Source of the DNA: Lottia gigantea
Taxonomy: Eukaryota; Mollusca; Gastropoda; Lottiidae
NCBI RefSeq assembly: GCF_000327385.1
Contig: NW_008708943.1
Span: forward strand, 448,519 to 512,518
Length of the DNA stretch: 64,000 nt
Direction of reading: 5' to 3'
The translations under genes and the position numbers were made by a program. Each line of letters begins with the position of its first letter. Within the stretch, counting starts at the first letter, position 1. Under the pieces are notes generated by a model. The model was given only the letters and a program-made list of their open reading frames with translations, searched no databases and had not been told where the DNA came from. Of this stretch, positions 46,601 to 60,400 are shown piece by piece.

Positions 46601-48408
46601 TAGTAGACCAAGATGTAAGTCCTTTGTATTTCTAATCGCCTAATTATTGACCATCAATCATAAACCATCTTAATTTTCTGTAAGGGATGCTGAGTATCCA
46701 GTGTCTGGCTCAATACTTGCATCTATGAATGTTGATTTGACATTTCCTTATTCTGTTTATTGCATGCAGAAGTTTGCATATGTGGTACATTTATGCAGCA
46801 AAAACTGTAAAGATTCTTTGGTTTTTGAGATTCTAGTACTGTGTGTGGCACAGGGAAATTGTAGAATATCAGGCAATGTCTTGATGGATTAAATGTTTAG
46901 CTTTGTATAGACACCAAAAGTTCTGCCAAATTTGGCAAATTCTCAAAAACTAGCGACAGCAGCTCCCTTAAATCATGACATTTTTTGTCTTGCCCTAAAC
47001 ATCCTGATATTTATCTGGATTGCTAGATTGCTGCATGCTGATTCAATGCTGAAGTATTTTTTTTCTTTCAGAGTACATTAAGTTTATGGCACGCTCACAT
47101 GTTAGTGGTTATCAATAGATGGACTGACAGAATAGTTTCAGACTTCCAACTTCTTGAAACTCAAGAACTGAAAAACAATAGGTTGGTTCAATTTGACTAA
47201 TTATTGTTTCATAAAAAGTGTTCACATTTACATGTTACAATTCACTTTATTTTGAGGTTTATCAAGAGAAGAACTTCCATTTTGAAATTGAATGTTGTAG
47301 AGCTTGCTGACAACCAGGATCTTTCAAATAATGCTGTTGATCTGGTTTCCAAAAAAAAACAGGTGGAATTTAACATAGAGAAACTATGAATTTTTTAACA
47401 AGGATTAGGATACTTGTCTCACGATTGTATCTATATACTTCAGATTGATGATAATTTCCTTCATTGCACACTGCATGGCTTTTGTATGTAAAACTTTATT
47501 TCATTTCAATTATGTGTATATATGTGTGAGCTTGTGCATATACATGTACAATATTAAAATATGAATTGTTTGCTGGTATATTTTCAGTACTAAAGGAATG
47601 AAGTTATTAGTAATATGTAAGAATAACGAGGGATCAACTCTCTATGTACAGGAGTTACCATCATTGAACACTGTCTATACATTACAATTGAATAAACAGA
47701 CTTATATAGCCACCTGTCCAACTTATCAGGTATGTCCTTATTGATTAACCATTGTGAATTTATTAGTATTTTGATTCAGGTAGAATGAAGCTAAGGCCTT
47801 TTATGTGAAAGAGAAAATATAGTGCTATGTCCTACAGCTTGTTAAATATACCTCAATAGTTTGAAATCTAAATATAGCAAATCATGTCAAAATTTCCCTC
47901 ATTACACACTTCAAGAAAGTATAATCTAGCACAACAATGTATTTATGTTGTTATTTTCTTCAGGAATCACTGTATGTTGTTGAAGGTTGCTGTGATGAGA
48001 GGTAAGTGTATGATGGATTATAAATTAATATATCATCATTTTTGAGATTGATTTTTTTCTACTGCCCATCATGAGAAGCCTCATAAAAATTTTGCAAGCA
48101 TATATTTAAGTAATTCAGTTGGAAAATTGTTGTACCAGGGATGTCAAAACAATCTGCTACAGATTTCTTGACGTGAACTGCATGAGACATCATACTTTGT
48201 CTGTTCACACCTCCATGTATATTTAAGTCTTTAGACTGCTTGTTTGGTGGCAATGAGAAAGAATGGCATCAATTCTAATAACTTTGTGCAAACTTTAAAT
48301 TTGATACTCTTTTAATGTTTATATCCCTATAATATTTTAATACAGTTATCCAGATGTTATCTCAACGGTTAGATTTCGCTGTTTAAACGAAGCCAAACCA
48401 GAAACTAG
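43638..48408 (+). CDS. KNTC1: KNTC1 exons 1-12: N-terminal beta-propeller
   Basis: Exons: 43638-43766, 44036-44153, 44545-44660, 44886-44958, 45345-45431, 45687-45808, 46245-46332, 46550-46614, 47072-47181, 47588-47729, 47964-48001, 48346-48408, giving residues 1 to about 384. Propeller-type strands are visible in WSPDGRLLAVGTNDGKLYLL, VYILSSSGLVLVIN, ILAKWSCENGDVELVDEVGD, KISSDGNYIFVVDQD followed by STLSLWHAH, and MKLLVICKNNEG. In Rod this propeller is the docking site of Zwilch. Exon 11 is only 38 nt. Exon 1 is preceded by an acceptor, so a leader exon lies upstream. Confidence 0.93.
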
Positions 48409-51400
48409 GTCAGTTTTAACTTATATCCCAAAACTTGGTACAAAATTAACTTGAAAATTGGATTAAGGGACATGATGTAGTGTTATATTATGTGGCTGCT
48501 AAGAATTTGAATTTTTCTCTAACATTTTTTTTTTTAAGATGGTCCCTGCTTTCCCAAAGTACTTAAACAAAATTTTGAATTGTTTGTAAGTTATTCATTG
48601 AAATAAGACTATTGAGAATTTAGGAAAGTAAAGCTAAATTGTAGTTATATTATATTTTGATATCCACTTTTATTTGTAGGTTAAGTCGGCTCTTGAATAA
48701 GAAACTGTTTGACCAAGCTGAAGAATTTGCTAAAACATTTAACCTAGATTTAGAGGTATGTGCTCTATATTTTTGCTATGATTTAATTAAAAAAAAAACA
48801 GTTACAGAATCACCAATCTTGGATCACCATAAAATTACAATAACTTATTTTAAATAGTTCATTACTACTGAATCAACATATTGATCTAAAGATTTTATTG
48901 TTATTATAGCTAGTATATGAGGTGAAGGTACGACATATTTTAGAACAAGTGGCACCATGGAACAGTAATAAATATTCTGAAGAGATGATAGAATCTATGA
49001 TTAAAGATTTATGGACATGCTTAGATCTTATTAAGGTAATGACTGATTTCAATACCAATTCTTATGTTATTTATCATAAGTATGGAAAGAAACACTGGCC
49101 CCTGATGGTGTTTTTATTTTTTATATTATAGAATGATTTAGGACTAGTAGATTGTTGTTTAAAAGTTGCTCTACCAACTTATGAAGAAACCTGTAAACTT
49201 TTACAGTACCAAAAATCAAGGGTAATTATAAGATAATTAAAAAATTTTACACACTTACACACTTTGTCAGGGACCCGGTTCTAGTTACTGATCGAAAACT
49301 GAAAAATGAAAAATGATAAATTTGCTATATTTCACACTACCTGATGATGTCTACCTCATTAGCCCAATAAAGTACAGCACTTCAAATGATCATTTGACAA
49401 TAAACTGAGGCCCTGTGTACTACAATCTATTAAAGATCTGAATTCAATAAAGAGCAAGCTAAAACTGTTATTCTAACAAAATATTCTTCATTGCACACTG
49501 CATGGTGTTGTCTGTCTTAATTAGATGCAGAAATATAGGATGTAAAACTCTTTTACTCTATTTCATTTCCTTTTTTGGATTTACTGTAATATTGAGTGAT
49601 CAACTGAATTGAGTAATTATTTATAGTTTCTTGAGGACCCTATTACTATTGTATGTTATTATAGTTAATCAAACTAGCTGGAACGAAACCCTCAGCTGAG
49701 ATATTACAGAGACAACAGAATTTACTAGCTGATGTGTTAGAAATACAACATAGATTATTGACATATAGAATGGTATTTGGTGTTGATGAATATAAGTAAG
49801 AATAAACATTTTACTGAATTTTTCTGAATTCTTTATATATCCATAACTGAATCTTCGTTTCTTTGAAATTTAATTTTAAAGATCAGTTTATCAACGGCTC
49901 TCATGCCATAGTGATCACCAGTTGGGTATGCTTGTGAAAATGAATAAGTTTTAAGTTTCAAACTGCAACGCTCATGCAACTGGTATGGAAGTTATGTTTG
50001 GAACTTATGACCACTTTCATTATTCACAACTATATTTTGTGATATTTGTGATGTTTTCAGTGCAGAAGATTGGGATAACTTTATGAAATGTAATTTATTA
50101 GATAAAAGTATGGAAGCTTTAGCAGTCAATCAACATAATACAACTTTCACTATCTGGCAGAGACACAAGGTAAATTAGTTTTATATTTCTTGATGAGATT
50201 TGATATGTTATTATTTGTTGTAAATGGAATGGATTAAACATAGTAATTAGACAGTAACCGCCTCCCCATCCAATCAGTTCCTTAATCAGAATGGAGTTAA
50301 TTACAAGGGCATGAGTCCCTACCCCCTAATGGGTTATTTATTCAAACAATTGGAACAAAGTACATTTGATAGGCTCAAGCCCCCAACACCACCCCACCCA
50401 AGCAATCTGAATGAAGTAACTAAGAAGGGTTTGAACACCCCCTCCTCCACCTAAAGGGTTATTTATTTATTATTTTGTTGTTAATATAGACTGAATGGAG
50501 TAAACATATGGGATATGGAATAATAGATATATTATTAAAGAATATACCAGATGATATTAAAGCTAGTGATATATTAGGCTGGTATCGAGATGATTTGATA
50601 CCATTTGTTAGTTCGAACGTTCCTACTGCTATGGTAAGTTGATGGTTTAGTGAAGTGGTTCCAATCTTTTCAGCCCCATAGCAATCATTAGGTCTCATTA
50701 CACCCCCTAAACAATTGATATTGAAACTATCAAAGATAAATTCATCTTACAACTGTTGACCCTGACATCCTAGTCCCCCACTGTCCTGATGAGCTCTTGT
50801 CAATAAGATTGGGTCAAGAGTGTTCCAACTGTCAACTGTTTAGTGAGCGTATGTGAAGTGTAATTTATATCTTAACCTACATCTTTACAGCAATTGATAG
50901 TGTCCTGGATTTTACTCAAGATAACCAACATGGAACTTCTAGAAAAGGTAAATATGATTTACTGTAGTTCTTGATAATCTTGAATTTTAATGTAGTAAAC
51001 TCCTGACAGTGATGTCAGCCCTTAAGAAAGGGCTGACAAAAAAGTGCCCCATCCTTCAAATGAGACAATAAATCAAATCAACATTTTGAGCTAAAAATCT
51101 TGAGAGATCCCTCAATCAATCAATCCCTGAAATCAAAGTATATTAAAACTATTAGTTCCTAGACAGTTGTAGAAGATTTCACTAATGCATATCTCCTGCA
51201 TAATTTGCCATATTGCGCACTGCATGGCGTTGCCCTCGTGTATAACCTAAATTAGGAGAAGAATATTATAATTCATTTGATTTGCTTGCAGAAAGGATGG
51301 CCTTTAAATGCTCTAGAATTTAGTAAAAGTTTATATAAAAAGATAAATGAAGTTTTACAGATCAACCTAGGTGATTCAGTTTCTCCAGCTGACAACGCTA

Positions 51401-54400
51401 ACAAGGTATGGGTAAAAAATAGAAAATATTCTTTATATTTTTTGCATCAGAAACATGTTTGGTTGACAAACCATATTGCAGAATGGTATCATGTCCTCAT
51501 TCACTAAAAAACATCCTCTGAAAAAAAGTTTTGTATGTCATGAATTATATGCCAAAAGTGAATTGAAATATTTTTGTGTGTGCTGTGGAATTATGAGTTC
51601 TAATAATTACATGAATGAAAGGTTATATCAAGTAATATATGGCAGTTAATTTCATATCCCTTGTTTGACTTGATATGTTTAGGTATTGGTTGAGTTGATG
51701 TTTTCATGGAAAGAGTATTTATACATAAGAAAGGGATAGGTTGTATATGTATATGTCCTACCCCCTCAGTTACCAGTTTTTGTTTTCTTTATATTTGGAT
51801 TTTATATTGTAGACGAAAGTTAACAGTAAACAGATAGTACAACCACTACACAATATGGTGTTTGATTTACAACAACTTTACAATCTAGAAACTAAAAACA
51901 GTTGCCGTCTGACTCTAGCTCAATTTCAACAGGTAACTTTAACATTATTTATCGCTGCATTCACTATGTACTAGAGTCAGCAATTTCTTTCAAATGAGCT
52001 ATCAGAATGCTTTTGATCACTTAAATTGGTCAAACCTTTTTTCTGTCAGCACCATTACAGATTATAAGTAATGTCTGCCTGTCTGTCTGTCTGCACATTG
52101 TGATGTGCACTTCAGTATTGTCAATATGATAGACAATATATGATATATTGGTGTAGTTTGGTTTAAAATGTTTTGAAAATTTCAGGAAACGACGGAATCA
52201 GTAACATTTCGTATGTTGGATCAGATACAAGCGGTTGAATTACTCGTACCAGCGTTACAACGCCAGATTATACCTTATCTTAAAGAACATGACTTGAATG
52301 AAGATCAAATCTTCGCTAAATATGTCAAAGTAAGCTTTGTTTATTTGTAAGGACGCTGGAAGTAGGGGGTAAGAAAGACAAATGCTCCTCCCCTGTATTG
52401 TTGCCTGTCCGAGTATTTGTTATGCCTAATTTCTGTTTTGAAAATATTTGGAGCTCGAGCTCTACAGGCCCGCCAAATTCAACATAGATTAGGGTAGGGA
52501 GGTAAATTTCATTATTTCAAACCATGATATATATATATTTATCTTTCGTTCCAGGACTTGTTAGAAAGAACAGGCCATATTCGTACTATCATGGGGACGT
52601 CATTATGGGAATCTAAAACAGAGGCCATTATTAATTTTATTATTGACAAGAGAGTAAGTGTCAAATTTTTGAAAGTATTGTCCATCCTTAAATACAAACT
52701 TTTATGACAGTCACAATGCAAGCAGCAGTTAAATTATGTGGGAAAAAGAGCTATAACAATTGAATGCAAGGCTTAATGTAAATTACTTTGTCTATTGAAA
52801 AGATGGCAACGTCATAAAGTATCATTAAATAGCTTAATTACGATTTTAAAAATGTAAAATATGATTAGTTTCAAGGTCTATAATCTATAATAATCTATGT
52901 CTATATTTAATGTTCTAGGAGAAATGTCTAGCTATATTAAACATCATGAAGATAGCTCCCCTACCTTGGAGTGATGAGGTAGAAAAATTAATCCTGTCAG
53001 GATTGAAACTAGATCATCCTATGTAAGTTATCTGCCAGTGCACTCCACCTACCAAGACTTCATACAATCTAGATTCTCAAAGAATATGTCAAAAATTTTG
53101 ATCTAATGAGAAACTAATGAAAAAAATGTTTGAAAACAATATTGATCTATAGAAAACAAGAATGGGAAATAAGTAAACTGTTAGTGTGATGTGTTATGGT
53201 GTTTTCAGGGTAGCTGAATTAAAGGAACAGTGTAGATTGGTAGAAGTAAAGAAATTGATGATCAAATATGGGTTGTCCATTAAAGATATACCATCTACTG
53301 ATACTGCAGAGGTAGGCCTTAAATTGTTTAAGTGGCTAATCTTTGATATCTAGTAGTGAGGCGAAGCAAACAAACTCGATTTTCTTTTCTTATCTGGCAA
53401 TTTTATTTCTAGAATATGTTGATTTAGTTTTATGTCAAAGTCAGAATCTCTACAGTGATTTGTCTTTCCTATATTTTTTGCATATCTTGGAATTTTTCAA
53501 CCCTGTCTCCCAGACCTGTCAGTGATGCAGGTACGGGGGCTGACAGGGAAAAAGCGTCTAGTCATTTGGATTGGACAATAAACTGAGGCCCCGTGTACTA
53601 CAGGCTATGCACATTAAAGACCCCTTGACAGTTGGAAATCGTAGAAGAGCAGGCTAATGCCACTGTCCTGTCAAAATTTCCCCCTTTGCATACTGCATGG
53701 CGTTGCCCCTCTTCATTAGCCCACATGGTGCAGAAAAGACGTCAAAATTCCGTTCATTTCATTTTTTTTTTGCAGAGGTTGATAAACTATATTTTACATA
53801 GAGATTTACCAACTGCTATTGAAGATGCTATTCAAGTACAGGAGGCATTAGAATTGACATGTGATGACGAGATTTATAGAATACGCTCATTTTTTCTTAT
53901 CCAACATGACAGGGTAGGTGTTATAAGCATTGTTTTCTGGTTCTGTAATAATGTATGACTTTATTACGAATCATAAACAACCATATAATACACAGATAAC
54001 AGTTTACGTTCTCTTTTCTTTTCTACCATCTAGTCTTTGGTAAACCATTTTTGTAGATTATAGATTATGGTATTTTTTGGCAAGGATAACATAAGTGCTC
54101 GAGAACCCTGCCTACCAGCTGAAATCTAATTAAAGATAATATGCCATCTTGTTATTACAGATCAGTGAATATATAGAGTTATTACAATCTATCTCCACCA
54201 CTCTAGCTATCAATACAGGTTACCGTGTTGTTAACTATGCTAGGTTAGAACTACAAGATAAAATTGCCAAACTTTGTAAGGTAATGCTTTCACGTTTTCT
54301 TCTCACTTTTTGCTTGATTTGTTCATTTGCATTTAGTCGCATATATTTTGAAAAGTGAATTCCTGATGAAAATTCCATGGGAAAAGTGTCTAGTCGATTG

Positions 54401-57400
54401 GATGAGACAATAAACCGAGGCTGTGCACATTAAAGATACCTTAACGGTTGGAAATCGATCTGTTGTCCTGGCGAAAATTTCCCTCATTGCACCCTGCCTG
54501 TCTTCATAAGCCCACATGGTGCAGAAAAGTAGGAACTCAAACTCCATTCATTTCATTTCTGATGAAAATTCCACATCCAAGTTTACACGTGAGTAAGATG
54601 AGCTCTAGTTATTGATGCGAGCCTAAATATAACAAATATTGTAATTTATAGTTATATAAAGAAAATAAGTTATTTACCCAAGCTGCAGTAGCTACAGCTA
54701 ATTTTCTACAGTCTGTTGTACCTGGTAAGATTTTTGGTGGTCTTTACTGAAGTTTGTTATATTTAGTTGCAGAAGCTACTACACATTATGTCCAAACTTA
54801 AAGTGATAGTCTCTTCATCCCATACCTTAGTCTCATAAGCTTAAATTTTTTGTCTTAACTAATCAGTGATAGTGTTTTCAGCCCCGCGTTGGAAATTGAA
54901 CATTCAAATCCATGACATGAAATATGAATTATGTGTGCTTGACAGTTAAAATGACAAATTTTCTTTTTTTTTCTTGCGACTCCATCATATATGGCGGTAT
55001 AACTAAGGGATTATGGGATTACCCTGTACAAGTAGTACATACTCAGTAGGTGAAAATGATGATCCTTGGCCTTAAACACAACAGGCAATTTATTCACTCC
55101 AGCAACTCTTTAGGTCTGTAATATTTGCTTGTTGTAGATGAACACGAGAAAGAAGAGTGGAGAAAATTTCACAAATACTTTCATAACATACTTTCTCTAC
55201 AGGTAATTAATGTTATTCACTATTCATATCAGAAACTAAATTATATACATTGCTATCAACAAAACCTCCATCGCAGAGTTTCAGGAAAAATTTGTTTGAT
55301 AGCCATGTTGCTCGATTGGCGACTTCTGCACATTCAGGATTTATGGAATAAACCGAATGTTGAATAAAACAGGTTGGAATAGGGTTCGGAACATGTTCCA
55401 AGTGTTCTAATGGAAATCAAAATGGCAGAGAAAGGAATTTTGTGCAGGATATGAATGTTTGAAAACCTGATTTTTCTTTCTTACACCATCATTGAATAGG
55501 CCTCATTTTTTAAATCTTCACAAAAAAGAACATGCTTGAGTAGTCTTCTTCTGTCATTGATACAAATAAAATGTCCTGTTAATTATCTCTATTTACAGAT
55601 AGAGTATAAAAAGTACATGACTTTAGAACAATATCAATCAAAAACATACAGACAGAAATTATTTCTAGCTTATGAAGAACAATTCTTTACAACTTCAGCT
55701 TCTTTCAATACAGATCAGGTAAATATAACATTAAGTTAAAGAATCAATTGTTTGAAATATTTAACATCTTATTTTTAAAAAAGAATTGGAAGTAAAGTTA
55801 ACCAACTTAGTTGGACTACCTCCTCCATTGACATTAATGTAAAAACTAAGATATGTTCACTTTACAGTTTTAACAAAAACCAATATTATTGTGCACTGGG
55901 AGAGGGTTTAGTCACAATTTCAGCTTTAATGTAATTGTCATGCTCTCCCTCATTTTTACACTTGGGCTTTCTCTCATTTCTGAAATGGCAAATTGTTAAT
56001 TATATCTCTAGGTTTATTTCCTCTGTTTCAGACTGCATTGACAATAAATCAAATGTACAGGTTGTCTGATTTATTGTTGATATCACGAGTCCAGTTTTTA
56101 AGTCATTTGATTGTAAACTCGGCTAGAAATGGTGAAATTTCTGCAGCAGTAAAATGGAGCAGGTATGTAATTGGTATTCTTTAATTTTTTGTTGTTAAAT
56201 TGTCACTTATTTCTTGTAAATTTGTCTTGATATTGATAGAGAGTTATATTCTAATTTTTTTTTTTGCTAGAACAATTATTTTCATATAGTGGATTCTAGT
56301 ATTCCTTAATTATTTATTTATTTATTTATTCAATTATTTATTTATTTATTCAGTTATTCATTTATTTATTCAATTATTCATATAAATGTGTATTCAGTTA
56401 TTTATGAATTCATTTGTTTAATATTTATCCAGTAAATTATGTGAAGTAGAGAAATCTGAAGAAACTATAGAAGCTATATTGAGTGTTTCCCAGTCGTTTT
56501 TACAGATTTTATCAGATTGTGATATAGACACAGAAGATACAAGATGTCTACCACAAACTGTCTACCAACTAGCTTGTTACGCTTTAACCCACTGTTCACA
56601 AGGTTTGTACTTCATTATTTATTCAGAGATATATCCCTCGTAATGTTTACCTCAATCTTAACTTTCCTGGGGGCAGCATGATTAGTGAGTTCTGCATATT
56701 CAGAATCATGGAATCAAGTAGACATTCAGTGAAACAAAGTTCAGAGTGTGTTTCACATGTTCCGAAAAAATAGCAGGTGCAAAAAGTATTCAACAGTATT
56801 CAGAGAAAGAAATAGAAAGCAAAATTTTGAATGTGCCAGAAGTGGAACAAATTGAACCTTTAAAGAATTCTCAAATCAAACGCCTCTCTGATCACACTAA
56901 ATAGGATTAAAAATCTTTAATTTTGATAGTAATTAGGTTTATAAACATTTAATAATTTAACATTGTGATTGTAAATTTTAGATAGAATAAGTGATTATTT
57001 AGAGTTGTGTAAATCAGCCCATCTATTATCTAGTATTTCTAATGAATGTGAAGCTAGTGGACTACAGAATGTACAAAGGGTAGGCTACTTATTAACACAT
57101 TGTATCATATATATATATATATATATCTTGATAACATACTAGTAGCAAGGACTGCTAGTAACTGGCATCTTTAAAGATAATCTTGGCGCACTGACAATTG
57201 AAAAATTACAGATGCTGTTGCTTGCTTGTGTTTTAGTCTAATAGTTGACATGGATATCAGAAATCTACCACCATTCTATTGATCATCTGTAGTAGAAGTC
57301 GGTAAATTCCTGGATGTGAATGTGTCACTGTCAACTGTTACATTGTCTGCCCGTTTGAGATTCTTTGAATACCTAGACCTAGATAACATTTACTTTACAG

Positions 57401-60400
57401 TACCAAGCAGAACACTTGCCCATTATTGAATGTAATTGAGTATATAGTCTTGTTAGTATTTATATTGTGATGTTTTGTATTTTGTTGGATTATGATAATA
57501 TGTTCATGAGTTGAACTGATGTATTAATTTTGTTATCCTGTTTAGAAATCGCGAGCAGCCAGTGTAAGTCAGATGAAAGATGAAAGATTTGATAGTTATA
57601 CTTTTGATGTTGTATTTAAAGAAGATTCACTAGTCATGAATTCTTCTATTGTCATTCCACTGGTTGCTAACTTTCTCAAAGTCAATCCTTTCTTAAAAAT
57701 ATGTAAGTATTCACTATATCATTCAATTAATTATATTTCATTGTATGATATTTTTTTCAATGAGTATCAGTAGTCTTTGAATGTTAAAATAGCTGCTGGT
57801 TGCTTTTTTGAGAGTCCATAGAAATAAAGGAAACAAATAAACACTATTTACATGGATAACATCTTTTGATCCGAAGTGATCCTGTTTATCCAAACCTCTT
57901 GCTTATTCGTACCCATATCTAACTCGGTCAACTGAAATTATTAGTAAAGATAACTTATTCAAGATCACCAGATTTTCTCGTGCTGATTGAGATTAGAACC
58001 CACGAACACCAATTGTTTGGCGTAACCTAGCCAATGAAATCATGTTAAGTTTCCAATGATATAAACAACTGTGCTACAGAACCCTTAACCTGGTGCTGCC
58101 AGCTATTCCTGGATAGTCCACATAACTAGTGATCCCTTAGAGAGTCTACATAACTTATGATATTTGATGTATTTATCTAGCTATAGGAAGAGATACTAAA
58201 AGTAAACTAGAAGAATGTTTAAATGCAGCTATAATACTAATCCAACATTTAAAAGAAAACAGCCATTTAAACCTGTCAATACGTACTGTTATGTATGTTT
58301 TATCTATTGTTATACAACTTAATGATATGGGGTATGTCAAACCAGAGGTAAGAAACAGTTGTCTTGATTGGTTTACTATCTGACGGACCTCATTTTTGGC
58401 TTAAATCCATGGAGGGAGCTCAGAGATTTAGGTGCTTGCTCCCTACCATAAAGGTCTAATATTAAATCCCGTTATATTTCAACCGGGTTTCCCACTTGTT
58501 AGAGATGCAGGTCGGAGAGGCTTACATGCAAAAATAGTTTCTATCATTGCACACTGCATGGCATTGCCTGTCTTCACTAGCCACATAAAAGGTGCATAAA
58601 CTGGGGCCCTGTTTTCTACACAATGTGCACATTAAACTTTCCCTGATAAACAAAATTGGAATAACAAGAATTGTCTTATATGACTATCTTAACAAATTTT
58701 CCCTCATTACACAGAGTATGGCATTGCTCCTCTTCATTGACCCAATAAGAGGTACAGAAGTTGGAAGTTAAAGTGTTTCATTGCATTTCTGTAAATAAAC
58801 AACACTTATTTTGACAGGAATTAGAGTTGTATAAAACTCAAGTAGAAAATGTCCATCAGAAAAATACAAAACTTGTGAAAGATTTACTATCTGCTGTATT
58901 AAATAAGGTAATTCTTTATTCAATTGATGAGAGGGTGGTTTATAAGTGAATGTCCACTAGGTTACTTGTCAAAGTAATAACTGATCATTGACTGACCACT
59001 CTTCATATAATTTGTGCGTATCTCTCAATTTGGTCTGAGCACATTATCACCAACAAGTTTGAAATCACAAAAGTTTCCATTGATGGCAGTGAAAGCTGAT
59101 CAGATGTGTGTTTTTATTTTAGTCCCCTTATTTGCCTTAAAACCTTTTAAGCCACCGCTCGCAGAAAAGTAAGACATAAAACTCCATTCATTTCATTTCA
59201 AGCCAACGCTCGTAGTAAACAAAGCCAGTTTTAAGGTCATTTAAAACTAGCTGTCCTGATGAAGAATTTGTATTTGAGAAGCATTTTAGCAAAGAGACTC
59301 ATTGTACAGTCATTTATTCTGTAGGCTTCTTATTTTCATTTTACATTAACAAATGATTGATAGTTGTTTCATTCTGTTGTAGCTGTTTAATTTCAATAAA
59401 GTAGACCTCAAGCTGGCCCTGGCGTCAATATTGAGTCTACAAAAGAAGCTGTGTGTTGATGCCATTAGGAAAATGCTGTCGTCTGCTGGTACCAATTATA
59501 AGAAATTGATGGTGAGTGTGGTTTAATAATCTAGAACTTGTGGGAGCTCAATTAATGTGGCCCCTTTATACCAAAACTTATTAACAATTCAAAATGTAAG
59601 ACAAAATACAAAGGTGTGCAATTCGTATACAACAGATGTGGTCACTCTAGCCAGTGTCCAGTGAGCTAGATTTTATATTTGATAGTGGACAGGCAAATTT
59701 TTTTTCAAACAGTAACCTTTCATTGGCTATCATTACCAACTTTTATAGATATTTTTAGATTCAAATATTGACATTCTAGAGTGTGGCCACAGTTGGTATT
59801 GGTGTCAGTGAAATATTTAATGATCCAACAGCGAAACAAGTTTGTCAGAATTTAGAAGCTGATGGTAGATGGGGACACAGATTGGCTAAATTTAAGGTAG
59901 GAACTAATATTTTGGCAGTAGCTCTAAGATAGATTTACATACTACTGCTGTGCCTTAGTGAGTTTGAATGTTCAGGTTTGAAATTCAGCATATGTTGGAT
60001 TTTTTAACGTGGTTTCTTTGAACTCCTCAGTTCAAAATATTGTGGAAGTCTTATGGTTTCTTTCTGTCAGTTATATAGGTCGACTGGACCGATATGGAAA
60101 AGCATTGTTTGTATATGCTACTTGAGGCTATGCATGTTGAAAATCCCACAACTATGAGAAATGTAAGAAGAGTAACAAGAAGGGCAAGTTTTATATTCTA
60201 TTTTTAGATACAATTTAAAGATGCCCTTAATGGTGGATCAAAGGAAAAGTTGAAAATCCTGAATCAAATGGCACAGAGTGATGCAGCAGAAGTCAGCATA
60301 ATTAAAGAATTTTGCGAGTAAGTCTAATTTATTATGAGAACTTTTATGCTATAATGTGGATGGATGTGTGGATTGACTTAATTCTTTTTCTTCTTCAGAG

